A stretch of DNA of 64,000 nt from positions 1 through 64,000 of the forward strand of contig JBCCNL010000011.1 of the NCBI GenBank assembly GCA_039025855.1, given 5' to 3'. Within the stretch, counting starts at the first letter, position 1; every line of letters starts with the position of its first letter. Below are positions 16,997 through 25,326 of this stretch, piece by piece. Under the pieces are notes generated by a model that did not search any database, was not told where the DNA came from, and was given only the letters and a program-made list of their open reading frames with translations. The stretch comes from JBCCOW01 sp039025855 (GTDB taxonomy: Bacteria > Planctomycetota > Phycisphaerae > Phycisphaerales > Phycisphaeraceae). The position numbers and the translations under genes were made by a program.

Positions 16997-17995
16997 ATGC
17001 CGGATCACCACGACGGGCCGAGCTTACGGGAGACCGCGGAACCCCGAAGGCTGAGGGTCGGCGCCGCGGTCAAGCTGCCGCGGCGTGGTCGGCCCGAGCC
17101 CGAGGCGTATTGGCGGGTGCTGGGTGAGCAGTTCGACACGGTGGTAGCCGAGAACGCGATGAAGCCGAGGTGGACCCAGCCCGAGCGGGGGCAGTTCGAC
17201 TTCACGGCCGCAGATCCCATGACGACCTTCGCCGCCCAGCACGGGCAGGCGGTGCGGGGGCACACGCTGGCGTGGCACAGCGGGATCCCCGATTGGATGA
17301 AGGAGCTGGACCCGCAGCAAGACGCCATCGCGGACGTACTGCGGGACCACGTGCACGGCGTCGCCGACCGCTACCGCGGCCGGGTCTTCGCCTGGGACGT
17401 CATCAATGAGGTCTTCGACAAGGGTGGCTGGCGCGACACGCTCTGGCGACGAGCGCTCGGCGACGACCTGCTGCCGAGTGTCTTCCGCTGGGCCCACGAA
17501 CACGCCCCCGACGCTGAGCTGTTCTACAACGACTACGGCATCGAGAAGCCCGGCTGGAAGATCGACGCCACACTCGCCGAGATGCGTCGCCTGCTCGACC
17601 TCGGCGTCCCGCTCCACGGCGTCGGCCTGCAGTGCCACCACACCGTCCACGACGCCCCCACCGAATCGCAACTCGCCGACGTCATCGGCCGCATCGTCGA
17701 TCTCGGTCTTAAGGTCCACCTCACCGAGATCGACATCCGCGTCCCCACCAACGACGGCCCCGCCACCACACACTACGACCAGCAGGCCGAGGTTTTCGGC
17801 CGGATGATCCGGACCGCGGTCGCGTTCCCCGCAATGGACGCGGTGCTGTTCTGGGGGTTCACCGACCGCCACTCGTGGGTGCCGAGCTTCTTTGAGGGAT
17901 GGGGCGATGCCCTGCTGTTTGACGCAAACTTCGAGCCCAAGCCGGCGTACTTCGCCGTCCGTGAGGCCATCACAACAAGGCCACCCGCGGGCTGA
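16997..17995 (+). CDS. Intracellular GH10 endo-beta-1,4-xylanase
   Basis: A 332-residue glycoside hydrolase family 10 catalytic domain with nothing else attached. Acid/base Glu138 is in WDVINEVF and nucleophile Glu244 in HLTEIDIR; substrate-binding GHTLAWHSGIPDW and the NDYG loop are also present. The usual signal peptide is missing: the ATG leads straight into the barrel, as in the intracellular GH10 enzymes that cleave imported xylo-oligosaccharides. Divergent from eno and 3 bases short of rpmH, which faces it. Neighbouring esterase, sulfatase and redox genes suggest use of substituted xylan-like oligosaccharides. Confidence 0.93.
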   Translation: MPDHHDGPSLRETAEPRRLRVGAAVKLPRRGRPEPEAYWRVLGEQFDTVVAENAMKPRWTQPERGQFDFTAADPMTTFAAQHGQAVRGHTLAWHSGIPDWMKELDPQQDAIADVLRDHVHGVADRYRGRVFAWDVINEVFDKGGWRDTLWRRALGDDLLPSVFRWAHEHAPDAELFYNDYGIEKPGWKIDATLAEMRRLLDLGVPLHGVGLQCHHTVHDAPTESQLADVIGRIVDLGLKVHLTEIDIRVPTNDGPATTHYDQQAEVFGRMIRTAVAFPAMDAVLFWGFTDRHSWVPSFFEGWGDALLFDANFEPKPAYFAVREAITTRPPAG

Positions 17996-17998
17996 GAC

Positions 17999-18148
17999 CT
18001 ACCAGGACTTGCGGACGTTGACCGACCGGCCAAGCCGACGCTTGCGGTTGATCATCTTCCGGCCGTTCTTGGTCCGCATCCGGGCACGGAACCCGAACTT
18101 GCGGGCACGCTTGATGTGGCTGCGACGCTTGGGGTAGTGCGTGGTCAT
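17999..18148 (-). CDS. rpmH: 50S ribosomal protein L34
   Basis: A 49-residue, very basic ribosomal protein of the large subunit. The family core is clear (KRARKFGFRARM, then NGRKMINRKRRLGR), with a slightly diverged N-terminus (MTTHYPKRRSH) and a short C-terminal extension. The start at 18148 gives the normal length. In most bacteria rpmH is followed by rnpA and lies near dnaA or yidC; here the stop codon is followed 3 bases later by the convergent xylanase gene, so no rnpA lies downstream. Confidence 0.95.
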   Translation of the reverse strand: MTTHYPKRRSHIKRARKFGFRARMRTKNGRKMINRKRRLGRSVNVRKSW

Positions 18149-18212
18149 GGCAAACTCTTGAAGGCAGGGTGAAGGGTCAGTCGAGTCGGCGAGTATGCCT
18201 TGGCGGGTGGGG

Positions 18213-20654
18213 TCAAGGCACCTCGAAAAACACGTTGCGGTACAGGGCGTTGCCACGGGCGTCCACGACCCGCAGGGTCAGGACGTGCGGCCCACGGGCC
18301 AAGCCCCGAAGAGTAACCGACCACGCCTCGCTTGTCGAGTCCAGAATCAAGTCCTCGGGCACCAAAACGCTGAATTCCTCTTCACCATCAAGGCTATACC
18401 CCAGCGACCCCAGCGGCGAAAACGCGTCCGACGCCACCCCCGACACCGTCAGCGTGCGCCCCTCCACGGCATGCTCGACCTCCGCCAGTTCGGGCCGGCC
18501 GTTGTCCACCGACACCACCTCCGACACCCGCGCCACGCTCCGGGCCATGTCCGGCGGGTTATCCACCGCATCGCTCGCCACGACCCGCACCACGTACCGC
18601 CCGTCCGGCACTCGACGCGTGTCCCAGTCCACGCTGTCGTCCGTGACGCCCTCCGCCAGCTTCAGGAACTTCTCCGAGCCGACGGGCAGATACTCCACCC
18701 GGTACGTCAGCCCGTCACCGTTCGGGTCCTCCGCCTCCCACTCAATCTCATACACCGGCTTCGGGTCCCCGCCCGGCTCCGGCGCGTCCGGCACATCCAC
18801 CGTCAACGACGTCACCGCCGGCGGCAGGTTCGGCACCACATACGACAGGTCCACACGGTCCACCGTCGGCCCCTCACCCACCGCGATGTCCCCCGCCTCA
18901 AACGACAGCCGGTACTGCAGGAACCGCGCCGGCGGCGCATCCACCGCCACCTCTTTCAGCTCCATCCCTTCAACAAGACCCTCCACACCACCATCCAGCG
19001 TCACCGCCTCGCCCCACCCCGACCACCCCGCGTGGTCCGGGTCCGCCACGTTGCTCGACCGGCTCTGCACCACCACCGCCGAGCCCGCCGGCAACCCCGC
19101 ACGCAGCCGCATCTTCCCCCACAGCGAGACCTGCCCCGCGTCCATCACCGGGCTCGTGTACACCCCCTCCGCCTCCGGCCCACCGGCCAGATACAGCAGC
19201 CCCGCCGGGTTCGACCCGCCCGCCAACACCCCCACCGAACCCTCTCCGTCATCCGGCAACACCGCCAAGACCTGCTTGCCCTCCAGCTTCAACAGCTCCG
19301 CCACCGCCCGGTTCCCCCCCAGTTCCACTCTATACACCTGCCCCTCATCCCCGGTCGAGACCAGCAGCCGGCCCTGCCCGTCGAACGAAAGCGCCAACAT
19401 CATCACCGACTCCCGGAACGCCTCGGTCACAAACCCCTCCGGACTGATCGCGTACACCGCGTTCCCCGACTTCTTCTCCCGGTCCGACACCGTCCGAGCC
19501 CGCGACCGCCTCGGCTCATCCCCGCCCTCGTCCGCCCTACCCTCATCAACATCCGGCCCCTCCAACCGGCCCGACTCCCGCGCCGCCAGCAATCGCTCCC
19601 GCAGCATCTCCCGCAACCGATCCCGGTCCTCGGCCGTCGGCTTCACCTCCATCAGACCCGGCTCCTCCGCCTCCGCTTCAGGCTCCTCCACCGCTTCCGC
19701 AGCCGGTTCTCCCTCGGCCTCGGCCTCAGCTTCCTCTGCCGCCTCCGCCTCGGGTTCCGCCTCCTCCTCAACCTCCATCGGCTCGCCGGCCTCCTCCTCC
19801 ACCGGGTCCTCCAACCGACCCGGCCGAGCCCCGTCCGCGTCCGACGTCCCCGCATACAGCGTCCCGTCCGGCCCCAGCAGCAACGCCCCCACCTCCGCCT
19901 CGTCCGCATCCAGCAACACGTACGGGTCCCACGCCTCACCCTCCGCACCCCCCCCGCCAGGCGTCAACCGCACCACCCACCCGTCCGTGTCCGTCCCCAC
20001 AAACACCCCACCCGCCGCCTCTGCACCCCCCGCGAGGCACAGCACATTCGCCTGCTCCCCGTCATAGATCACCGCCGGCTCAACGCCCTCCGCCACCAGA
20101 TACACCCGCCCCTCGATCCCCGTCGCGACAACCAGCCCCTTGTCCGTCTCCAAAAAGTCCCACACATACCGCTCCCCCGGCAACTCCGCCACCACCGACC
20201 ACGACGACCCGTCATACCACTCGACCCGCGCGCCATCGGCCGACGACACCCCCGCCAGCAGCCCACCCTTGTAAGCCTCGATCACGAAGACCTGCTCCGC
20301 CTCGCCATACGCTTTGACCTCCACCACTTCACCGTCTTCGACCTTCCCCACATACCCCACCGGGCCACCCGCGACGTACACCGTCTCGCCCACCCTTGCC
20401 AGCCCGTACACCACCGATACCGACTCCGGCAGCCCCCCGATCGAGACCTCTTCGCCCGCCAGCCGCAGCCGGCCCTTGTCCGTAATCACCACCCCGTCCG
20501 GGTCGCCCGGCTCGAAGTCCGCCTCCGCGTCATGCGTCCACGTCTGCGGCTGGATCGCCCACGCCCCACCCGCCAAACCCACCGACAGCACCACCGTCAA
20601 CACGACCGCCACCGCACCAACACTCGTCAACCCGATTCCTGTCTGCTTCATCAT
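18213..20654 (-). CDS. Secreted propeller-like protein with acidic linker and FN3-like C-terminus
   Basis: An 813-residue exported protein. Signal peptide residues 1-37 (VVLTVVLSVGLAGGAWA). Residues 40-280 have repeating strands such as VYGLARVGETVYVAGG and LLLGPDGTLYAG, as in beta-propellers. Then comes an E/A/P-rich acidic linker (about 290-360), a second propeller-like block with VYAISPEGFV and GRLLVSTGDEGQVYRV, and a C-terminal part with FN3/Ig-like strands (PVYEIEWEAEDPNGDGLTYRVEY). The Met-Met start at 20654 was chosen because it opens the signal peptide. It follows the S55 peptidase-like gene by 82 bases on the same strand, so the two are probably co-expressed. Binding or sensing role; not determinable further. 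Confidence 0.75.
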   Translation of the reverse strand: MMKQTGIGLTSVGAVAVVLTVVLSVGLAGGAWAIQPQTWTHDAEADFEPGDPDGVVITDKGRLRLAGEEVSIGGLPESVSVVYGLARVGETVYVAGGPVGYVGKVEDGEVVEVKAYGEAEQVFVIEAYKGGLLAGVSSADGARVEWYDGSSWSVVAELPGERYVWDFLETDKGLVVATGIEGRVYLVAEGVEPAVIYDGEQANVLCLAGGAEAAGGVFVGTDTDGWVVRLTPGGGGAEGEAWDPYVLLDADEAEVGALLLGPDGTLYAGTSDADGARPGRLEDPVEEEAGEPMEVEEEAEPEAEAAEEAEAEAEGEPAAEAVEEPEAEAEEPGLMEVKPTAEDRDRLREMLRERLLAARESGRLEGPDVDEGRADEGGDEPRRSRARTVSDREKKSGNAVYAISPEGFVTEAFRESVMMLALSFDGQGRLLVSTGDEGQVYRVELGGNRAVAELLKLEGKQVLAVLPDDGEGSVGVLAGGSNPAGLLYLAGGPEAEGVYTSPVMDAGQVSLWGKMRLRAGLPAGSAVVVQSRSSNVADPDHAGWSGWGEAVTLDGGVEGLVEGMELKEVAVDAPPARFLQYRLSFEAGDIAVGEGPTVDRVDLSYVVPNLPPAVTSLTVDVPDAPEPGGDPKPVYEIEWEAEDPNGDGLTYRVEYLPVGSEKFLKLAEGVTDDSVDWDTRRVPDGRYVVRVVASDAVDNPPDMARSVARVSEVVSVDNGRPELAEVEHAVEGRTLTVSGVASDAFSPLGSLGYSLDGEEEFSVLVPEDLILDSTSEAWSVTLRGLARGPHVLTLRVVDARGNALYRNVFFEVP

Positions 20655-20736
20655 GCGGTCCTGCCGGTCTTGAAAACGAACACTCCATCGAAACCCCACG
20701 ACACCCCCCCCACCACAATCCACACCCGCAACCGTC

Positions 20737-22932
20737 CTACTCCTCCTCACCCGGCACCACAATCTCCAACGGCAACTCCAACACCCCATCGATCATCAAT
20801 CCCGTCTCCGCCGACGCCCACTCCGGCGTCAACACCGGCAAGACCCCCGTCGTCGATGCCCCACCCAACACCGCCAACCGGCTCCCCGGCAGACCCGGCA
20901 TCTCCGTCCGTCCCACCGCCACCGACACCCCGCTGCCCCCGCCGCCGTCGCCCCCGCCGTTCGGCAGCACCATCCCCGACAACCGCGTCGCCGGCATGTT
21001 CCCCACCGTCTCCAACAGCTCCAGCACGTCCCCCCCGTCCGAGATGTTCATCAGGTACGGCTTACCCATCAACGCAAACTGCGTGTAGAGGTTCGCCCCC
21101 CCCACCAACACCGACACCTGACCCGCACCCATGTCTTCCGGAATCGGTACCTCCAAACGAACCGCCCGCTCCGGGCCTTCCGCCGGCTTCACCGTCGCGG
21201 TCAGCCCCACCGTCTGCCCCGGCTCCGCCGTCGGACGGTCCAGCGTCACCCCCGTCAGCGTCCCAAACCGAAACACCGGCTCGCTCCGCAGACGGACGTC
21301 CGCGGACGCCAACTTCAGCGTCGCCACCGGATTCATCAACGGCGTCACGATGAACGGCACCAACGCCCCGAACAACTGCCCGTCCCCCATGTTCAGCACC
21401 GGCATCGCCACCTCCAGCGTCTGCCCGTCGGTGAACACCATCGTCAGCTCCGCATGGAGCGTCTGCATCGCCGGCATCGTCTGCACCGCGTCAAAACTCA
21501 TCGACGCCAACGCCGCCACAATCAACGGCGTCAGCTCCGGATGCTCCACCACCTCATACCGGTACGTCGTCGGCTCCACGCCCGGCTGCTCCACCGTCAC
21601 GCTCATCGGCATCGACCGCCACACCTTCTCACGCGTCCCCGCCACCGCAAACGCCTCATCCTGCACCAAGCTCCCCAGCAAACGGATCGACCCGCTGTTC
21701 TTAAAACTGATCGTCCGCAGCGACGCGATGAAGTGCACGTAGCTGCTCGCCATGGGCAGCGCCACCGGCCCCGACCCGTACATCGCGTGCCCGAACGCCA
21801 GCACCGTCCCGTCTGGCCGCACGTCCGTCACCGTCCCCGCCGCCGACAGGTCCATATCCCCGAACGCCAGCGGGATCGACACCATGGACCCCGGCTCCAG
21901 CTTCGTCTCCCGATCGATCGACGGCGCCGGCTCCCCCGCCACCAACCCGTTCACCGCACCCCGCGCACCAACGCCCACCCCCCCACCAACGCCCCCGCCC
22001 GCTCCACCCACCGGCACGATCCCCATCGGCTCAAGCGCGGGCCCCAGCATCGCCGCCAACCCTTCACTACCCACCAGCATCGGCAGCATCATCCGCTGCG
22101 CCCCACCCGCACCCCCATTCGGCGTCCCGACTTCAGTCGGGATGCCCACCCCGCCACCCCACACCGACCCATCCAACACCGCATCCCGCCCAGCCAACAC
22201 CGCCGGCCGCCGCGACGCATCCCGCAGCGCCGCCACCCCTTCACCCGCACCGGCTTTAGCCTCTATCGCACGCCGCACCGCCGTCAGTCTGTATCGCCCA
22301 GAACCAACCACGCCCGCCGCGGTCGGCATCCGCCGTTCCGCACGACGAAGCAGCTCCACCAACCGCCCCGCCGGAATCCTCGACCCTGCAGCCGCCGCCT
22401 CCGCCGACCGATCCGCATCCGCTCGTCCGCCCGTCTCCCGCATGTACTCGATCGGCTGCACCCCCGCGACGCACTCGTTCGTGTTCGCATACCCGAACGC
22501 AAACGCCCCGATCAACCGCCCCCCCTTCCCGACCTCGCCCGCCTCACCCGCATCCCACAGATAGATCGGCGAACCCGACATCCCCTGCACCGGCCCGCTC
22601 TTCTGCATCCGCGGGTCCAAACAGTCCACCCAAACCGTCGCCCGCCCCGGCGTGCTCGTCGGCACAATCGCCCGGACCTCCACCGGGAACGCCTCGATCG
22701 CCGTCCCCGCGAACACCGTCAACCCGTAACCCCGCATCCCGATCCGCACCTCCGACAAAGGCATGATCGGCTGGTCTTCCCCGACAATCGGCGGGAACGC
22801 CGACCCATCCACCTTCGCCACCGACTCCGCCCACACAGAACCCGCCGGCCCACCCAGCAGACCCATCGCCAGACCCGTTGCCAACACCCACCGCGTCGCC
22901 CCGCCAAACCACTGCGTTCGCTTATTCAACAT
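20737..22932 (-). CDS. SpoIVB-type S55 peptidase-domain protein
   Basis: A 731-residue exported protein. Signal peptide at residues 1-35 (VLATGLAMGLLGG ... WAES). Peptidase S55 pattern: MRGYGLTVFAGTAIEAFPVEV, the catalytic-Ser motif GMSGSPIYLW, the IGAFAFGYANTN strand, then in the second half FGHAMYGSGPVALPMASSYVH with the presumed active-site His. SpoIVB cleaves an anti-sigma-type regulator in sporulation; Phycisphaerae do not sporulate, so this relative must act on another periplasmic target. A Gly/Val-rich insertion lies at about 300-330. The PDZ domain of true SpoIVB is not apparent. Co-oriented with the secreted propeller-like gene. Confidence 0.82.
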   Translation of the reverse strand: MLNKRTQWFGGATRWVLATGLAMGLLGGPAGSVWAESVAKVDGSAFPPIVGEDQPIMPLSEVRIGMRGYGLTVFAGTAIEAFPVEVRAIVPTSTPGRATVWVDCLDPRMQKSGPVQGMSGSPIYLWDAGEAGEVGKGGRLIGAFAFGYANTNECVAGVQPIEYMRETGGRADADRSAEAAAAGSRIPAGRLVELLRRAERRMPTAAGVVGSGRYRLTAVRRAIEAKAGAGEGVAALRDASRRPAVLAGRDAVLDGSVWGGGVGIPTEVGTPNGGAGGAQRMMLPMLVGSEGLAAMLGPALEPMGIVPVGGAGGGVGGGVGVGARGAVNGLVAGEPAPSIDRETKLEPGSMVSIPLAFGDMDLSAAGTVTDVRPDGTVLAFGHAMYGSGPVALPMASSYVHFIASLRTISFKNSGSIRLLGSLVQDEAFAVAGTREKVWRSMPMSVTVEQPGVEPTTYRYEVVEHPELTPLIVAALASMSFDAVQTMPAMQTLHAELTMVFTDGQTLEVAMPVLNMGDGQLFGALVPFIVTPLMNPVATLKLASADVRLRSEPVFRFGTLTGVTLDRPTAEPGQTVGLTATVKPAEGPERAVRLEVPIPEDMGAGQVSVLVGGANLYTQFALMGKPYLMNISDGGDVLELLETVGNMPATRLSGMVLPNGGGDGGGGSGVSVAVGRTEMPGLPGSRLAVLGGASTTGVLPVLTPEWASAETGLMIDGVLELPLEIVVPGEEE

Positions 22933-23055
22933 CGCCTCGAACCGTATCCGACCCGCTACCCCCTGACAAGCGATCCGCCCGCTCTTCGCACCCAAAAACC
23001 CGCTGCCGCGTTACCATCCCACTCCGGCCTCAGCCCCTCCCCGCACCGGCCCCTC

Positions 23056-23802
23056 ATGATCGACCAAGCCCAAGACGTCCTCGGCTACCGGTTCAATCAG
23101 CCCGACCTCCTCGCCGAGGCCCTCACCCACGCCTCCTCCGCCGACGGCCGACTCAATTCCAACGAACGCCTCGAGTTCCTCGGCGACGCCATCCTCGGCT
23201 ACGTCATCTGCGAACACCTCTACCACACCTACCCCGAACTCCTCGAGGGCGAACTCACCAAAATCAAGTCCACCGTCGTCTCCCGCAAGACCTGCGCGAA
23301 GCTATCAAAAGCCATGAAGCTCCACGACATGCTCTCTCTCGGCAAGGGCATGACCGGCCGGCAAGCACTCCCCGCCTCCGTCGCCGCAGACGTCTTCGAG
23401 TCCGTCATCGCCGCGATCTACCTCGACGGCGGCATCGACCCCGCCCGCGACTTCATCCTCCACCACATGGGCCCCGTCATCGAAGAGGCCCGCGTCTCCA
23501 CCCACCAGCAGAACTTCAAATCCGTCCTCCAGCAGTTCGCCCAGAAACACCTGCCCAAGCACCCCGAGTACGCCGTCGTCGACGAGAAGGGCCCCGACCA
23601 CAGCAAGTCGTTCCAGGTCGCCGTCCAGCTCGACGACCACCGCTTCCCCCCCGCCTGGGCCGCCTCCAAGAAACAGGCCGAGCAGGCCGCCGCCCTCCAC
23701 GCCCTCTCCGAGATGGGCCTGGTCACCCGCGACGACGACGACAAGCCCCACCTCATCCCCGAAGACCAACACGCCGCCGTCGCCGACAAGCTGCTGGCCT
23801 GA
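23056..23802 (+). CDS. rnc: Ribonuclease III
   Basis: Double-strand-specific endoribonuclease that processes rRNA precursors and structured mRNAs. The 248-residue length is normal. Catalytic domain residues 1-150 carry NERLEFLGDAILGYVICEHL (signature with catalytic Glu/Asp) and the second acidic site DVFESVIAAIYLDGG. A dsRNA-binding domain follows (residues 160-230: FKSVLQQFAQK ... WAASKKQAEQAAALHAL). The ATG at 23056 is chosen because the family sequence begins there; open codons further upstream are antisense to the S55 gene. Divergent from the S55 gene, 123 bases between starts. Confidence 0.96.
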   Translation: MIDQAQDVLGYRFNQPDLLAEALTHASSADGRLNSNERLEFLGDAILGYVICEHLYHTYPELLEGELTKIKSTVVSRKTCAKLSKAMKLHDMLSLGKGMTGRQALPASVAADVFESVIAAIYLDGGIDPARDFILHHMGPVIEEARVSTHQQNFKSVLQQFAQKHLPKHPEYAVVDEKGPDHSKSFQVAVQLDDHRFPPAWAASKKQAEQAAALHALSEMGLVTRDDDDKPHLIPEDQHAAVADKLLA

Positions 23803-23830
23803 CGCCCTGCCTCTCTCGACAAGACCTGTC

Positions 23831-23844
23831 TAGGGATATCCCTA
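23831..23844. promoter_or_regulatory. Perfect 14-bp palindrome upstream of DUF3592 gene
   Basis: TAGGGATATCCCTA, perfectly symmetric, in the 135-base gap between rnc and the DUF3592 gene. No T-tract follows, so it is not a terminator. It could be an operator for the downstream gene, whose ATG is 94 bases away. Weak inference. Confidence 0.25.
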
Positions 23845-23937
23845 CTCAAACCCGCGGCTTATCGGAACGATCTCTGTTTCCGGTATCACCGGTCTCGCAC
23901 GCCGTTACGCGGGGCCCCACCTCTTACCGGGACAACC

Positions 23938-24492
23938 ATGTACTTCAAACAACGACTGATCATCTTCACCATCGCACTCATCGTCGGCGGGCCCTTCCTG
24001 GCCATCAAGGGTGCCCGCGACATCGCACAGACCTACGCCGCCCAGGACTGGCCCACCGCCCCCGGCGTAATCGTCGACGCCGGGGTCTGGGAAGAAACCC
24101 ACAAAAACCGCTACGGCATGACCAGCATCTCCTACGACACCCGCATCGAATACGCCTACGAAGTCGACCAAGAACTCCACCACAATAACCGCGTCACGTT
24201 CGGTACCCTCGATAAAAACAGCCTGAGCAAAGCAGAATCCCTCTATCAACGCTACACCCCGGGCACCGCCGTCCAGGTCGCCTACAACCCCGCCGACCCC
24301 AACGAGTCCGTACTGGAAACCAAGATCACCGGCTACAGCAAAGGCCTGATCGTCGGCGGGATCGCCGCCCTCATCGTCGGCCTCCTTCTCGGCAAATGGC
24401 AGCTCAACCGGAGCACCCCCGAAGACGCCAACGACGAGCCAATAGAGACAGACCACCTCCCATCGGCTGGCGCAAGCAGCCGCCCGATCTGA
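23938..24492 (+). CDS. DUF3592-domain membrane protein
   Basis: A 184-residue protein with two transmembrane helices (residues 7-24, LIIFTIALIVGGPFLAI, and about 140-158, LIVGGIAALIVGLLLG). The region between is an extracytoplasmic DUF3592-like beta domain: WPTAPGVIVDAGV near the start, then the closing YTPGTAVQVAYNPADPNESVLE. The layout and the typical W-P-x-x-x-G-V-I opening fit this family, whose function is unknown. The C-terminal 30 residues are polar and cytoplasmic. It stands between rnc and a nitroreductase, same direction, with no obvious operon. Confidence 0.75.
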   Translation: MYFKQRLIIFTIALIVGGPFLAIKGARDIAQTYAAQDWPTAPGVIVDAGVWEETHKNRYGMTSISYDTRIEYAYEVDQELHHNNRVTFGTLDKNSLSKAESLYQRYTPGTAVQVAYNPADPNESVLETKITGYSKGLIVGGIAALIVGLLLGKWQLNRSTPEDANDEPIETDHLPSAGASSRPI

Positions 24493-24599
24493 CGCCAGCG
24501 CTCGTAACCGAAATCTACAGACCGCTCACCACCACGACAAAACCATGCCGGCTCAACGAAGCCGCCTACCATCGGACCAACCCGAACCCGGAGACCCCG

Positions 24600-25217
24600 A
24601 TGGACAAGCCCGCCGACACCCAGTTCCCCATCCTCGACGCCTTAGCCAACCGCTGGAGCCCCCGCGCGTTCGCCGACACGCCCGTCGAGCCCGAGAAACT
24701 CGGCAGCCTCTTCGACGCCGCCCGCTGGGCCGCCTCCGCCTTCAACGAACAGCCCTGGCGGTTCATCGTCGCCACAAAAGACCAACCCGAGGCCCCCGGA
24801 AGTGCCTACGAAAAACTCCTCGGCTGCCTCGTCGAAGCCAACCAGGCCTGGGCCAAGGCCGCGCCCGTCCTCCTGCTCACCGTGGGCCGCACCACCTTCA
24901 CCAAGAACGACAAAGACAACCGCGTCTGGCCCCACGACATCGGGCTCGCCATGGGCAACCTCTGCGCCCAGGCCACCGCGCTCGGCCTCGTCGTCCACCA
25001 GATGGCCGGCATCGACCTCGACAAGTCCCGCGGCACCTACCACATCCCCGCCCCCTTCGAGCCCTTCACCGCCGCCGCCATTGGTTACCCCGGCGACCCC
25101 GCCACCCTCACCGAAGACTGGATGAAGGACGCCGAACAAGCCCCCCGCTCCCGCAACGCCTTCGCCGACTTCGTGTTCAGCGACTGGGAAACACCCTCGT
25201 CGATCGTCAGCACCTGA
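24600..25217 (+). CDS. Nitroreductase-family flavoprotein
   Basis: A 205-residue FMN-dependent oxidoreductase. NRWSPRAFADTPVEPEKL is the usual FMN-phosphate-binding N-terminal Arg region. AARWAASAFNEQPWRFIV is the conserved SxxNxQPW motif. DIGLAMGNLCAQATALGLVVH is the helix that packs on the flavin, and the AIGYPGDP loop follows. Members reduce nitro groups, quinones or act as dehydrogenases; substrate unknown. ATG 24600 has a GGAG about 8 bases upstream. The gene is followed by a degenerate intergenic hairpin repeat and converges on dinG. Confidence 0.9.
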   Translation: MDKPADTQFPILDALANRWSPRAFADTPVEPEKLGSLFDAARWAASAFNEQPWRFIVATKDQPEAPGSAYEKLLGCLVEANQAWAKAAPVLLLTVGRTTFTKNDKDNRVWPHDIGLAMGNLCAQATALGLVVHQMAGIDLDKSRGTYHIPAPFEPFTAAAIGYPGDPATLTEDWMKDAEQAPRSRNAFADFVFSDWETPSSIVST

Positions 25218-25228
25218 TCGACGAGTAC

Positions 25229-25326
25229 GTCCAAAAAATGGACAGGATTAACAAGATGATCAGGATGAAAAAACTCCGGCCTTCTGTCCTGTTTAATCCT
25301 GTTCATCCTGTCTGATTTCACCGGAC
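25229..25326. repeat. Degenerate intergenic hairpin repeat (family A, copy 1)
   Basis: An imperfect long palindrome between nitroreductase and dinG. The left arm (25241-25271) is built from GACAGGATnAACA-type units and the right arm (25284-25313) is its approximate reverse complement. The left end GTCCAAAAAATGGACAGG resembles the ends of the two 95-bp copies near 52 kb. The right arm encodes the last residues and the stop codon of dinG. Boundaries are approximate. Confidence 0.55.

Noticed and set aside
18195..21353. A 1052-codon open frame on the plus strand opposite the propeller-like and S55 genes
   Set aside because: Arg/His/Pro-rich composition with no domain, signal or start context; the opposite strand has two proteins with clear signal peptides and motifs. 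Such frames arise from the strong codon bias.
21454..23055. Long N-terminal extension of rnc
   Set aside because: The upstream 534 codons are antisense to the S55 gene and Arg/His/Pro-rich. RNase III begins naturally at 23056.
24396..24599. Upstream extension of the nitroreductase frame
   Set aside because: Overlaps the DUF3592 gene in another frame; the conserved N-terminus and a ribosome binding site fit the ATG at 24600.
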